The translations under genes and the position numbers were made by a program. From contig DXXG01000028.1 of the NCBI GenBank assembly GCA_019416455.1, forward strand, positions 552,603 through 616,602: a DNA stretch of 64,000 nt, read 5' to 3'. Every line of letters begins with the position of its first letter. Positions within the stretch are counted from its first letter, which is position 1. The DNA is from Clostridiales bacterium. Lineage in GTDB: Bacteria; Bacillota; Clostridia; Oscillospirales; Acutalibacteraceae. Under the pieces are notes generated by a model. It did no database searches. It saw only the letters and a program-made list of their open reading frames with translations, and was not told the origin of the DNA. Below are positions 31,775 through 41,768 of this stretch, piece by piece.

Positions 31775-33574
31775 GTGTATAAGGTACTCTACCGAAAATA
31801 CCGGCCCCAGTTCTTCGCGGACGTGGTGGGCCAGCCCCAGGTCACCGTCACCCTGAAAAACGAGCTGATGCGCGGTCGCATCGCTCACGCTTATCTGTTC
31901 ACCGGGTCCCGGGGCACGGGCAAGACCACCTGCGCCAAGATCCTGGCCCGAGCAGTGAACTGCCTCCATCCCAAGGACGGGGACCCCTGCGGGGAATGCG
32001 AGATCTGCCGGGGCTTGGAAGAAGGCTCTATCCTTGACGTGGTGGAGATCGACGCCGCCAGCAACAACGGCGTGGACAGCATCCGGTCTCTCATCGAGGA
32101 ATCCAACTTCACTCCCACCACCGCCAAATACAGGGTGTACATCATCGACGAGGTGCACATGCTCTCTATCGCCGCCTTCAACGCCCTGCTGAAAACCTTG
32201 GAGGAGCCCCCTCCCCACGTGATCTTTATTCTGGCCACCACGGAAGTCCACAAGCTGCTGCCCACCATTTTGTCCCGGTGCCAGCGGTTCGACTTCCGGC
32301 GGATCGCCCCGGAGGATATCGCTGAACGGCTGGAGGACGTAGCCTCTAAAGAGGACGCTCAGCTGGATCAGGACGCGGCCTTACTCATCGCCCGGATTGC
32401 CGACGGCGCTCTGCGAGACGCTTTATCTCTGCTGGACCAATGCCTGGGCCGGGACCGGCATGTGACGCTGGACGTGGTCAACCAAACCGCTGGCGTGGCA
32501 GCTCGGGACTATCTGGCTTCTTTGGCTCAGGACATCGTGGAGCAGAATCCCTCCCATGCCCTGGAAGCTATTGACGGGCTGCATCGGGAATCCAAGGACA
32601 TGAACCGCCTGTGCGAAGAGATGGCGGAATATTTCCGGGGCCTGATGCTGATCAAAACCATGAAGGACGCTTCCCGACTGGTGCTGTGCTCCCCTCAGGA
32701 GCTGGAGCTGATGACCAGTCAGGCGCTGTCCATGAATTTATCGGCCATTCTCCACGGGCTGGATACCTTTGAGGAGACCCTCCACAAAATGCGGTACGCC
32801 AACCAGCGCGCCGAACTGGAAATGGCCTTTGTAAAATTGTGCAATCCCCAGCTGGACACCTCTCCTGAGGCGCTGCTGCGGCGGTTGGAAGCCTTGGAGA
32901 ACGGCGCGCCCCGGGTCATCCCGGCGCCTGCGGTGGAAACTCCCACTCCCCAGCCTCAGCAACGGCCGGTCGTCCCAGAGGAACCTGTGGAGAGAATCGT
33001 TTCTCAGGAAGCGTCCCCCAAAGAGGAACCCGCCCCTGTGGCTCCCTCCGTGGAACAATCTGTTCCGGAGGAGGATCCTTTCCGGGAAAAAGCCCCCTCT
33101 TCCCCGCCTCCTCAGGAAAGCCAGCCCGCTCCCAAGCCCCGGAAGAAAGCCCCGGTGGTGGACGTGGAGGCTCTTTCCGCCGGCGCTCAGAGGTTCCGGG
33201 ATTGGCCGGAAATCCTCCAGCGCATCCGCGGAGACACCAAGAGCGTTGCCATGGCCTTTGCCGGGTCCGCGGCTTACGTCAACGGAGATTACATGCTCAT
33301 CCAGGCGCCGGAGCTGGCCTTCGAGTTGCTCAAGCGTCCGGAACAACGTGACCGGATGCGGGAAGCTATCCGTCAGGTGACAGGCCGGGTGTACAAGCTG
33401 GGCCCCTACCGGGAACCCCAGGAAGAGATCCCCGCCGAAGCTGACCCCTTTGCCGAGCTGGAACGCCGGGCCAAAGAGGAAGGCATCGAGCTGCGGGAGA
33501 CCGCGGAGCCCGTCCGGGAGGATCCCACTGAAGAGGAGCTTCCTCCTCTCACCGACGCGGAGATCCCATTTTAA
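31775..33574 (+). CDS. dnaX: DNA polymerase III subunits gamma/tau
   Basis: Clamp-loader ATPase. 599 residues: YRKYRPQFFADVVGQPQV, Walker A GSRGTGKTTCAKILARAVNC, zinc cysteines (CLHPKDGDPCGECEIC), YIIDEVHMLS (Walker B), LLKTLEEPPPHVIFILATTE, SRCQRFDF. Then domain III, a proline-rich linker (about 385-470) and a tau-like C-terminal domain. GTG at 31775 is the start: AAAGGAGG is eight bases upstream and the usual MYKVLYRKYRP begins here. Confidence 0.96.
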   Translation: MYKVLYRKYRPQFFADVVGQPQVTVTLKNELMRGRIAHAYLFTGSRGTGKTTCAKILARAVNCLHPKDGDPCGECEICRGLEEGSILDVVEIDAASNNGVDSIRSLIEESNFTPTTAKYRVYIIDEVHMLSIAAFNALLKTLEEPPPHVIFILATTEVHKLLPTILSRCQRFDFRRIAPEDIAERLEDVASKEDAQLDQDAALLIARIADGALRDALSLLDQCLGRDRHVTLDVVNQTAGVAARDYLASLAQDIVEQNPSHALEAIDGLHRESKDMNRLCEEMAEYFRGLMLIKTMKDASRLVLCSPQELELMTSQALSMNLSAILHGLDTFEETLHKMRYANQRAELEMAFVKLCNPQLDTSPEALLRRLEALENGAPRVIPAPAVETPTPQPQQRPVVPEEPVERIVSQEASPKEEPAPVAPSVEQSVPEEDPFREKAPSSPPPQESQPAPKPRKKAPVVDVEALSAGAQRFRDWPEILQRIRGDTKSVAMAFAGSAAYVNGDYMLIQAPELAFELLKRPEQRDRMREAIRQVTGRVYKLGPYREPQEEIPAEADPFAELERRAKEEGIELRETAEPVREDPTEEELPPLTDAEIPF

Positions 33575-33624
33575 ATCATACAATAAAAAACACAGCGGCT
33601 TTACGCCGGAAAGGAAGGATCGTT

Positions 33625-33975
33625 ATGAAAGCAAGACTGCCCCAGGGCTTTGGTGGAGGCGGCCCCTCCAATTTGCAGCAGCTGGCCCGTCAGGCCCAGA
33701 AAATGCAGGAACAGATGGAGGTTGCCACCGCGGAGCTGGAGGAGAAGGAATATTCCGCCACCGCTGGTGGTGACGCGGTGAAAGCCACTGTCACCGGCAA
33801 GATGGAAGTCAAGACCATCGAGATCAAGCCTGAGGTCATTGACCCTGACGACGCGGAAATGCTGGCCGACCTGGTCACCGCCGCTGTCAACGAAGCGCTG
33901 CGGGCCGCCGCCCAGGAAAAGGAAGAGCGGATGAGCGCTCTGTCCGGCGGCATGAATATCCCGGGGCTGTTCTGA
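33625..33975 (+). CDS. ebfC: YbaB/EbfC-family nucleoid-associated protein
   Basis: 116 residues, small DNA-binding dimer. Gly-rich N-terminus, LQQLARQAQKMQEQMEVATAELEEKEYSATAGGDAVKATVTGKMEV and DPDDAEMLADLVTAAVNEALRAA are typical. Lies between dnaX and recR, the standard order. Confidence 0.95.
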   Translation: MKARLPQGFGGGGPSNLQQLARQAQKMQEQMEVATAELEEKEYSATAGGDAVKATVTGKMEVKTIEIKPEVIDPDDAEMLADLVTAAVNEALRAAAQEKEERMSALSGGMNIPGLF

Positions 33976-33976
33976 G

Positions 33977-34576
33977 ATGGCCCAGTATCATGTGCCTCCC
34001 CTGGAAGCTCTGGTGGAAAAATTCGAGAGCCTGCCGGGGATCGGTCACAAGTCTGCCCAACGCTTGGCCTACCATGTGCTGGGGATGACCCGGGAAGAGG
34101 CTCAGAGCTTTGCTCAGGCCGTTGTGGACGCCCACGAGAAGATCCACACCTGCAAAGTCTGCTGCAACCTGACTGATGGTGACTTGTGCCCTGTCTGTCG
34201 CAGCGAGACCCGGGACAAAAGCTCCATCTGTGTGGTGGAGGAGCCCAAAGATGTGTTTGCCCTGGAACGGGCCGGGGAATACCACGGTCTGTACCATGTG
34301 CTCCATGGAGCTATCAGCCCCTTGTCCGGGATCGGTCCCGACCAGCTGAAGATCAAAGAGCTTCTGGCGCGGATCAGCCCGGAGGTGGAGGAGGTCATCA
34401 TGGCCACCAATCCCACTGTGGAGGGAGAGGCCACCGCCATGTACTTATCCAGGCTGCTGAAGCCCTTAGGGGTCAAGGTGACCCGCTTGGCTTACGGGAT
34501 CCCCGTAGGCGGAGATCTGGAATACGCCGACGAGGTAACTCTCCAGCGGGCCATGGAAGGCCGTCAGGAACTTTAA
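33977..34576 (+). CDS. recR: Recombination mediator RecR
   Basis: 199 residues. Helix-hairpin-helix LPGIGHKSAQRLAYHVL, C4 zinc finger CKVCCNLTDGDLCPVC, Toprim domain CVVEEPKDVFALERAGEYHGLYHVLHG, and ATNPTVEGEATAMYLSRLLKPLGVKVTRLAYGIPVGGDLEYADEVTL. Starts one base after the ebfC stop. Works with RecO/RecF to load RecA at gaps. Confidence 0.97.
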   Translation: MAQYHVPPLEALVEKFESLPGIGHKSAQRLAYHVLGMTREEAQSFAQAVVDAHEKIHTCKVCCNLTDGDLCPVCRSETRDKSSICVVEEPKDVFALERAGEYHGLYHVLHGAISPLSGIGPDQLKIKELLARISPEVEEVIMATNPTVEGEATAMYLSRLLKPLGVKVTRLAYGIPVGGDLEYADEVTLQRAMEGRQEL

Positions 34577-34587
34577 AATGGAAACAG

Positions 34588-34620
34588 AAAAGCCGGGAGC
34601 GGTTTCGCTCTCGGCTTTTT
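34588..34620. terminator. Terminator after recR, shared with GH29 gene
   Basis: AAAAGCCGGGAGCG pairs perfectly with CGCTCTCGGCTTTT apart from wobble, 4-base loop, then T run. Confidence 0.8.
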
Positions 34621-34638
34621 GTTATATGTTTTGAATTG

Positions 34639-36078
34639 TTATCCCAGACGGATTGCCAGACAGTTGGTGTACTGTGTGGGGAGTTTCTCAGGCAGCCGCA
34701 CAGTCAGCACGCCAAAGCTCTGGACGAATTCCACAGGTCCCACACCCAGCAGCTCCACGGAAGCTACTTTCTCCTCGGGAGTCAGGGACTTGATCACCGC
34801 CACGCCGTTCTCGGGAGCCTTCATCATAAAGGCATAGAGGACGCCGTCCTTCTGAGTGAAGCGGAAGTCGGAGGAGTTCCAATCGGTCTTGTCCTCCCGG
34901 AAACCATCGATGGTGACCCGGGTATCTCCCTCGCCGAACACACGCCAGGGACGGGTTCCGTAAATAGCCTCTCCGCAGATGGGGAACCAGGTAGCCAGCT
35001 CCTCCAAGAGATAGCGGGCCTCGTCGTCGATAGTGCCGTCAGGCCGCTGGAGGATGTTCAACAGCATGGTTCCGTTCTTGGAGACGATGTCGATGAGCAT
35101 CTCGATGACCTGCTCAGGCCGCTTGTAGACCTGCGTGGCGTCGTAGAACCAGTTGCCAATGCAGGTGTCGGTCTGCCAGGGACGCTCCTGCACACCGGGA
35201 AGCTGGCTCTTCTCGATATCCAGCACGCCCACCTCGTAGATCTGGGGCGAACGGTCTTTCTGGGTGTAAACCGCCTGGTTGGAACCGTTCTGCTGGATGG
35301 AATCGTTATACAGGTAAGCCACAGCCTCCAAACCGGGCTGGAAACCTTCCTCCTCAAAGGGCAGGCCGCTGTCGGAGTACAGCAGGGCCGGATGGAATTT
35401 GTCCACCAGTTCCTTCATCACGCTGAGCCAACGAGCCTGGAACTCCTTGTTCCCAGTGAGCCACTGAGCCATCTTGCCGGTGTGGTCTCCGGGGATGACG
35501 TGCTCCTGATTGGCGTGGTACAGCTGAGCGTAGGCAGGATCGTTGCCGTCGTAGGGCACGCCCTTGTAGGGGCCGTAGCTGTCGCAGCCCTTATTGGTGA
35601 TCCACCAGCTAAAGGAAGCTCCCAAATGCTCCGTCAAGCCAAAGGGCATGTTGTATTTGTCGGCGGCAGCTTTCCACAGAGCGCAGATATCCTTCTTGGG
35701 ACCGATCTGCATGGAGTTGAAGGGATGGATCTTAGAATCGTAGTTGAAGAAATTGTCATGATGCATGGCCTGGGCCACAAAATACCGAGCGCCCGCCCGA
35801 TGATACAGTTCCATCAACTCGTCAGGCTGGAAATTCTCCGCCTTCCACAGCTGGCAGATATCCTTGTACCCAAACTTAGAAGGATGGCCGTAATGCCGCA
35901 CATGATAGAGATTCTGAGGGGAACCCTGGACGTACATGTTCCGGGCATACCAGTCACCGTACATGGGAACGCTCTGGGGGCCCCAGTGGCTCCAGATGCC
36001 GAACTTCACGTCCCGGAACCAATCCGGGCACTGATAAGTCCGAAGGGAATCAAACGTGGCTTCAAATCGCTGGCTCAT
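34639..36078 (-). CDS. Alpha-L-fucosidase, GH29 family
   Basis: Removes fucose from glycans. 479 residues, no signal peptide. Family marks: WFRDVKFGIWSHWGPQSVPMYGDWYARNMY, HDNFFNYDSKIHPFNS, and the nucleophile region PALLYSDSGLPFEEEG; the C-terminal part is a beta-sandwich with FGEGDTRVTIDGFREDKTDWNSSDFRFTQKDGVLYAF. Long N-terminal frame extension is ignored because AGAGGTG precedes ATG 36078. Divergent from a sensor kinase of the adjacent glycan locus. Confidence 0.88.
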   Translation of the reverse strand: MSQRFEATFDSLRTYQCPDWFRDVKFGIWSHWGPQSVPMYGDWYARNMYVQGSPQNLYHVRHYGHPSKFGYKDICQLWKAENFQPDELMELYHRAGARYFVAQAMHHDNFFNYDSKIHPFNSMQIGPKKDICALWKAAADKYNMPFGLTEHLGASFSWWITNKGCDSYGPYKGVPYDGNDPAYAQLYHANQEHVIPGDHTGKMAQWLTGNKEFQARWLSVMKELVDKFHPALLYSDSGLPFEEEGFQPGLEAVAYLYNDSIQQNGSNQAVYTQKDRSPQIYEVGVLDIEKSQLPGVQERPWQTDTCIGNWFYDATQVYKRPEQVIEMLIDIVSKNGTMLLNILQRPDGTIDDEARYLLEELATWFPICGEAIYGTRPWRVFGEGDTRVTIDGFREDKTDWNSSDFRFTQKDGVLYAFMMKAPENGVAVIKSLTPEEKVASVELLGVGPVEFVQSFGVLTVRLPEKLPTQYTNCLAIRLG

Positions 36079-36602
36079 AGTACCAACACCTCTTTCTGCG
36101 AATGTAATTTCTAAAAAATGCTTTTTTCTAAAACACTTTGCTCGTCTCCCCCAAAGAAGTGTTGTCACAGAGCAAAACGTTTTATATTTTTTGTCAGAAT
36201 AGCACGTAAAAACTGCTGTGTCAAGGGGAAACACAAAGAAAATCCCTTTAATTTTCAGAAATTAAGCCCCAGATTTTTCTATATACGTTTCTACTTTACA
36301 CAGCGGATCAATCTTTAATGAGCTATCCATATATGTTTCTCTTCCACAGCGTCAAATCCTTTGCTGTGTAACGGCTGTTTGCGGTAACAACAGCGACAAA
36401 AAGGGCCGGCATCTATGGATCTGACGCTGGACAATGGAGGGAACCGCGCATTAAATTTCCCACGACAAAGAAAGACCGCAAATCATCCAATTGAAAACAC
36501 TCAACACAATTTTCTCTTTTAGACAGATTTTGTATTTGACAATTCCCGTAGAATTGGAGTAGTCTTAAGATCTTGAAGGAAAATTTCACGGGAGGAAAAA
36601 CA
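36079..36602. other. Divergent regulatory region, no gene
   Basis: About 520 AT-rich bases between the fucosidase and the sensor kinase. It must hold both promoters, but no consensus pair or clear operator stands out. Many short A/T runs. Confidence 0.5.
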
Positions 36603-38327
36603 ATGAAACATTTATCCGCAAAACGGTGGATCACCTTTATCATGATGATATTTATCCTTCCGCTTTTGGTATTGCTGATCTGGTATAATTTATATAATGT
36701 AAATACTCTGAATAAACGCATTGCAGACACCAACCGCAACACTATTGACCTATTTCATCTGTCTTTTCAGCAGGATCTAGAAGATATCGAAAGGTACATG
36801 GCCAATTTCTTGGCCAACGACACTGACTCCATTCAAATGCGCTATCCTCTCAGCACCATACAGGCCCATGTACTCAGCGATCAGATTTTAACAAAGTACC
36901 GCACCATGATGGGCACAAAAAAATTAATGGCCGCTGTCTTTTTTCACTCAGACAGCAACAACCTCACTAAGAAAATCTACAATTACAACTACAGCTATGA
37001 AGTAAAATCCACCATGGAATCTTTTCTGGACGGCATCTGGGAGGATCCTTCTCAATATATTGGTCAGGGATGGTCCTACCATCAGATCGATGGAACACCT
37101 TTTCTTTTCTATTTTCTTTCCAGTAACGGCGTATGCTATGTGGGGGTTGTTGACCTGGACTGTGTGGAAACCCCTCAGGATCTTACAAACGCGGAACGAC
37201 CCAGCCTTTTGTTTTTCGTAGATTCAACCGGTAAACCCGTCACATCCCTTGATAAACTTTACACTGCCCAACTAGAAACCTCTCCTTTTAAAGAAGCTTT
37301 CTCTATTCAGGGCGATCCGGAAAATTCCTATTTTATCATCCAATCTGAATATCAGCCCTATGGTCTGGCGTTGCAGTACGCCACTCCCTATCAGGGGTTA
37401 TTACTGAATATGAGCTCGGTTCAGGTCACCATTTTAGTCGGGTCTTTGGTGATCGTCATTTTGATTCTTTTCAGTTTCTATTTCCTGACAAAATTCTTTT
37501 TAAAGCCCTTTGATTCCCTGGTATCCACTATGGAACAAGTAAGAAACGGCCAACTGGACGCCAAATTAGAAACTTCCAGCTCCATTGATGAGTTCCTCCG
37601 TCTCCAAGACACGTTCAACGCCATGATGGAGGAAATCCGATCCCTGAAAATTGCTTCCTATGAGCAGCACTTGGAACGGCAGCAAGTGGAACTGCAATAC
37701 CTGCAGATCCAAATCAGGCCTCACTTCTTCCTTAATTGCCTAAAGAACCTGTACGCTCTGGCTCAAGCAAAACAGTATACGCAAATCCAGGAAATGATTT
37801 TGCGTTTGTCAGAGCACTTACGTTTCTTGTTTCAGGAAACCAAGTCTCTTATCCCAGTGGCGATCGAATTAAAAAACGTAGAAAATTATATCGCTCTTCA
37901 GCAGATCGTCACCTATTGTCCTCCGTCATTTACAGAACACATTGATCCTCGCCTTCAAAACATCCAGGTCCCCCCACTGTCCTTTCTCACCTTCGTGGAG
38001 AACTCCGTAAAACATGGCAGCTTTCCAGGAAAAACACTGGAGATCCATATTTCGCTTTCCCTGCTGGAAGATGAAGAGGAGGACTATGTTTCCATCGTTA
38101 TCCGAGACAACGGTACAGGTTTCTCTGAAGACAGCTTAAAAGCCTTGCAGGAAGGGACATTGGACCAGGAAAACACTCATATCGGCATCCAAAACGTATG
38201 CAAGAGATTTCGTCTGATTTACGGGGACAAATGCACGTTTTTCTTTTCCAACAGAGGTGGTGCCGAAACCGAGATATTTTTCCCCTATCACAAAACTGAC
38301 AGCGCAGAGAAGGAGGAAACATTGTGA
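36603..38327 (+). CDS. Sensor histidine kinase, YesM/LytS type
   Basis: 574 residues. Membrane helix (residues 9-28), extracytoplasmic sensor region to about 275, second helix (VTILVGSLVIVILILFSFYFL), HAMP (KPFDSLVSTMEQVRNGQLDAKLE), then the His_kinase domain with phospho-acceptor His in IQIRPHFFLNCLKNL (near 373) and ATPase boxes FVENSVKHG and IRDNGTGFS. GGGAGG precedes the ATG. Overlaps the response-regulator gene by four bases. In such loci it senses an oligosaccharide and controls the importer. Confidence 0.92.
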   Translation: MKHLSAKRWITFIMMIFILPLLVLLIWYNLYNVNTLNKRIADTNRNTIDLFHLSFQQDLEDIERYMANFLANDTDSIQMRYPLSTIQAHVLSDQILTKYRTMMGTKKLMAAVFFHSDSNNLTKKIYNYNYSYEVKSTMESFLDGIWEDPSQYIGQGWSYHQIDGTPFLFYFLSSNGVCYVGVVDLDCVETPQDLTNAERPSLLFFVDSTGKPVTSLDKLYTAQLETSPFKEAFSIQGDPENSYFIIQSEYQPYGLALQYATPYQGLLLNMSSVQVTILVGSLVIVILILFSFYFLTKFFLKPFDSLVSTMEQVRNGQLDAKLETSSSIDEFLRLQDTFNAMMEEIRSLKIASYEQHLERQQVELQYLQIQIRPHFFLNCLKNLYALAQAKQYTQIQEMILRLSEHLRFLFQETKSLIPVAIELKNVENYIALQQIVTYCPPSFTEHIDPRLQNIQVPPLSFLTFVENSVKHGSFPGKTLEIHISLSLLEDEEEDYVSIVIRDNGTGFSEDSLKALQEGTLDQENTHIGIQNVCKRFRLIYGDKCTFFFSNRGGAETEIFFPYHKTDSAEKEETL

Positions 38328-39898
38328 ATGTCCTCATTGTGGATGATCAAATCCATGTAGTAAACGGGATCGTCAACGGCATTGACTGGAACGCTCTTGG
38401 CATTTCCCAAACTTTTACCGCCTACAACGCTTTTGAGGCAAGGCAGCTTTTTTCCACCCAAAAGATCGACATTATGGTGTGTGATATTGAAATGCCTGTG
38501 GAAAGCGGGATCAGCCTATTCCGCTGGGTAAAATCCCAAAATTACCCAGTAGAATGTATTTTCCTGACAGCCCACGCAGACTTTTCTTATGCACAGGAGG
38601 CCATTCACCTGGGCAGCTTCGATTACATTTTACAGCCTGCCCGCTACGAGGATATCCAAAGCGTGATCCTGCGTGCCAAAAATCGGATACTTACGAAACA
38701 AGAAACTTCCCTCTATTCCTTATACGGTCAGACATTTTCCCAGAACCGCGCTGCCCTCCTGGACGGGATCGTCCAAAGCTGCCTAACCGGACAGAAAACA
38801 ACGCTTGCAGCTGCTTGTCAAGGCATGGAACATCTGGGGATCTCCATGGCCTCAGGACAACCTATTTTAACTATTTTGCTCCATCGGCTGTCATGGGCTG
38901 AGGGGAGCCAAGCCTGGGAAACGGGGCTGCTGCGTTACGCCATGGAAAACATTATATCGGAGATCTTAGAAGCACACCACTATAAAGCTCTTTTATCGCA
39001 GCTAAAGGAAGATTTCATACTGATCATCTACAAACAAGATGGCACCGTCCCTATCCTGGAAGAGATTCTGGGACAAATGAAAATTTTCCTGAAAATCTTC
39101 CAAAAAGAAATCGGAGTCTCTCTCGCCTGCTACCTGAGCGCACCACAGTCTGAAGCGGATCTTCAAGCACAAGTAGCGGCTCTGCACAAACGGAAACTGG
39201 ACAACGTCTCAAAATCTCCCGGGATTTTTCACACTGAAAACGGTGAGAAAGATGAGGGGAATTTAAATTTCGAATCACAAATGAAATGCTGGGAGCAAAT
39301 GCTCACAAGTGAAAACGCCCTGCCGGTAAAAGAAGATATCCACACTTGGCTAGATCAAAAAGCCGAAGAAGGCGTTCTCAGCGCCAACTCTCTGAAATTG
39401 TTTTATCAAAGTCTGATCCAAATGCTTTCAGTAACAGCAGAACAAAAAGGGATTCAATTACAGGAGTACTTGCATGAACCCGAATTGCTCGACCTTTATT
39501 TGACAGCTTACCGTTCCGTTGATGACATGAAACACTTGGTAGATTATGTGATTCCCTGCTTCCAAGGGGAGCAGGCGGAAGATAGTAAAACTCAGATCGA
39601 TCGGGTGCTCCAGTATATTTATAATCACATTGAGAGCGATCTGAAACGCACCGATATCGCCCGGGAAGTATTTTTAAATCCAGATTACGTTTCACGTATG
39701 TTTAAAAAAGAAATGGGAGTCTCCCTGAAGGAATTCATTATTAACGAAAAAATGAAGTTGGCGAAAAGCTTACTCAAAAGCACCAAACTCCCCATCAGCA
39801 CGATCGCTCTGCGAGTGGGATATCGAAATTTCTCACATTTCTCGCAAAGTTACAAAAAAGTAATGGGTCTCACCCCCGAAGAAGACCGCCGGGACTGA
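38324..39898 (+). CDS. AraC-type response regulator, YesN family
   Basis: 524 residues. Receiver domain with VLIVDDQIHVV, phospho-acceptor Asp in IMVCDIEMP (near 54) and Lys-region replaced by ILQPAR, where most receivers have KP; a middle region of about 270 residues; C-terminal double HTH of AraC type (LQYIYNHIESDLKRTDIAREVFLNPDYVSRMFKKEMGVSLKEFI ... VGYRNFSHFSQSYKKVMGLTPEE). GTG start overlaps the kinase stop. The missing switch Lys (Gln-Pro) is notable. Confidence 0.9.
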   Translation: MNVLIVDDQIHVVNGIVNGIDWNALGISQTFTAYNAFEARQLFSTQKIDIMVCDIEMPVESGISLFRWVKSQNYPVECIFLTAHADFSYAQEAIHLGSFDYILQPARYEDIQSVILRAKNRILTKQETSLYSLYGQTFSQNRAALLDGIVQSCLTGQKTTLAAACQGMEHLGISMASGQPILTILLHRLSWAEGSQAWETGLLRYAMENIISEILEAHHYKALLSQLKEDFILIIYKQDGTVPILEEILGQMKIFLKIFQKEIGVSLACYLSAPQSEADLQAQVAALHKRKLDNVSKSPGIFHTENGEKDEGNLNFESQMKCWEQMLTSENALPVKEDIHTWLDQKAEEGVLSANSLKLFYQSLIQMLSVTAEQKGIQLQEYLHEPELLDLYLTAYRSVDDMKHLVDYVIPCFQGEQAEDSKTQIDRVLQYIYNHIESDLKRTDIAREVFLNPDYVSRMFKKEMGVSLKEFIINEKMKLAKSLLKSTKLPISTIALRVGYRNFSHFSQSYKKVMGLTPEEDRRD

Positions 39899-39912
39899 TC
39901 CCAAATCTCAAA

Positions 39913-39952
39913 CAAAGATCCTGCCAAAAATTATCGAATGGCAGGATCTTTG
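39913..39952 (+). terminator. Terminator after the two-component genes
   Basis: CAAAGATCCTGCCA pairs perfectly with TGGCAGGATCTTTG (14 bp), then TTTGG. Confidence 0.7.
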
Positions 39953-40163
39953 TTTGGTTCCATTTCATTCTGGAAAAGTTTAAAGGTAAAGAAAGCAACA
40001 AAAAAGGTAATATTTTTTACAATGCAAGTAATTTTTGAATAAACTGTGTCTGAAAACCCATAGGGGAAGTCTTTTTTTCGGTAGAGCCAGATTCTACAAA
40101 TCTGTTATAGTAAAAACACCAAAACAACGGGCAGTGATGCCCCAGGAAAGGAACGGTAAAATC

Positions 40164-41699
40164 ATGAAACAGAGACGATGGATGGCCGCTTTGCTGGCAA
40201 TGGCAATGCTCATCAGCTTACTGGCAGGCTGCGGCAACGGGAACAGCACGTCCTCCACCGAGACAGGTGGGGAGTCCCAAAGCGAGGCAGCACAGACAGA
40301 AGCTTCCTCCACAGGTGACAACGACGAAGATGTGTACACCGTGAGAGTGATGAATATTCACACCGCCAAAACGGAAGATTGCGAAGAGGTCTCCGAATAT
40401 ATCAGCAGCATCACGCGGGATTTGGTAGGCGCCGATGTAGAGATCGTGGCAGGCGTTACTGGCGAACAGGTCAACCTGGCTCTTACCTCCGGCGAGAAAA
40501 TGGATCTGCTGAGTGCGTTTTCCTGGATCACTCCCTTCTCCAACTTGATCTCCAACGGCCAGATTCTCCCCTTGGACGACCTGCTGGCTGAGTACGGCTC
40601 CGATATGCTGGACATGATCAGCGAGGCTGACTGGAAATGCGTTTCCATGAACGGCAAAATTTATGGAGTTCCGACGAACAAGGATAAGGCGCAGAGCAAA
40701 GCGTTCCAGATGCGCAAAGAGTATGTGGACCAGCTCAACATCGATGTGGATTCCATCAAGAATCTGGACGATCTGGAAACAGTGCTGCGCCAGGTCAAAG
40801 AAGAACTGCCCGATGTGTACCCAGTGGTAAGCGCCGCTGGTGGCATGGGTCTCCCCTTGCTTTATGACGACCTGTCCGACGGCTTCGGTGTTTTGGAGGA
40901 CATGAGTTCCGATGACACCACCGTGGTCAACCTGTACGAGACCAAGTCCTATGAAGATATGGTCAACCGCATGTATCGTTGGGCTCAGGAAGGCCTGATC
41001 ATGCCTGACGCTTCCAGCAACACCTCTTCTATTGAGCAGCTGCTGGGCGCCGGCACCGGTTTTGGCGGATTCGTTCCCTCCAAACCCGGCGCCACTCTGC
41101 AGGCCAGCCGTGAAGCCGGTGCGGAACTGGTTCAGGTTCAGCTGACCGAGCCGTTCTCCACCACAGGTATGGTCGCTGCTCCCTACTGCATCGCTGCCAG
41201 CAGTGAAAATCCTGAAAAGGCGATGCAGGTTCTGAACCTGATGTACACCAACGCCGATATTTCCAACGCTTTCATCTATGGTCTGGAAGGCAAACATTGG
41301 CAGTGGGTTGATAAGGAAAACAACGTGGTCGGCTACGCCGATGGTATCACCACCGAAAACACCGGATATTCTGTTCTGGGATGGTCCTGGCCCAACCAGC
41401 AGGTGGGTGCCATCTGGGACGGCGATGAGCTGGACATCTGGGACCAGCTGAGCACCTTCAACGCTGAAGCCACCGCTTCTCCCGCCAAGGGCTTTACCTG
41501 GGACAACTCCAGCGTTCTCAACGAAGTGACCGCTTGCCAGAACGTTACCAGCAAGTACAAAAATGCACTGGAGTGCGGCATGCTGAATCCTGCTGAGACG
41601 CTGCCTCAAATGAATCAGGAACTGAAAGACGCCGGCTTGGAAACCATTATCGCGGAAAAGCAAGCACAGCTTGACGCTTGGCTCGCTGAGCAAGAATAA
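40164..41699 (+). CDS. Extracellular sugar-binding lipoprotein of ABC importer
   Basis: 511 residues. Signal with lipobox LLAGC (Cys23), Ser/Thr-rich linker, then a large solute-binding fold of the LplA/YtcQ group that pairs with LplB/YtcP permeases. ATG 40164 follows AAAGGAACGG; the frame continues upstream but without ribosome site. First gene of the importer operon, followed by two permeases and a GH172 enzyme. Substrate probably an oligosaccharide. No ATPase gene is present, which is usual: a shared MsmX-like ATPase serves. Confidence 0.87.
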   Translation: MKQRRWMAALLAMAMLISLLAGCGNGNSTSSTETGGESQSEAAQTEASSTGDNDEDVYTVRVMNIHTAKTEDCEEVSEYISSITRDLVGADVEIVAGVTGEQVNLALTSGEKMDLLSAFSWITPFSNLISNGQILPLDDLLAEYGSDMLDMISEADWKCVSMNGKIYGVPTNKDKAQSKAFQMRKEYVDQLNIDVDSIKNLDDLETVLRQVKEELPDVYPVVSAAGGMGLPLLYDDLSDGFGVLEDMSSDDTTVVNLYETKSYEDMVNRMYRWAQEGLIMPDASSNTSSIEQLLGAGTGFGGFVPSKPGATLQASREAGAELVQVQLTEPFSTTGMVAAPYCIAASSENPEKAMQVLNLMYTNADISNAFIYGLEGKHWQWVDKENNVVGYADGITTENTGYSVLGWSWPNQQVGAIWDGDELDIWDQLSTFNAEATASPAKGFTWDNSSVLNEVTACQNVTSKYKNALECGMLNPAETLPQMNQELKDAGLETIIAEKQAQLDAWLAEQE

Positions 41700-41768
41700 T
41701 CATATAGGAATGGATGCGGCGGAGGTGTTCGAAAAACTTCCGCCGTTTCTTTTCAGAAAGGAATCGGT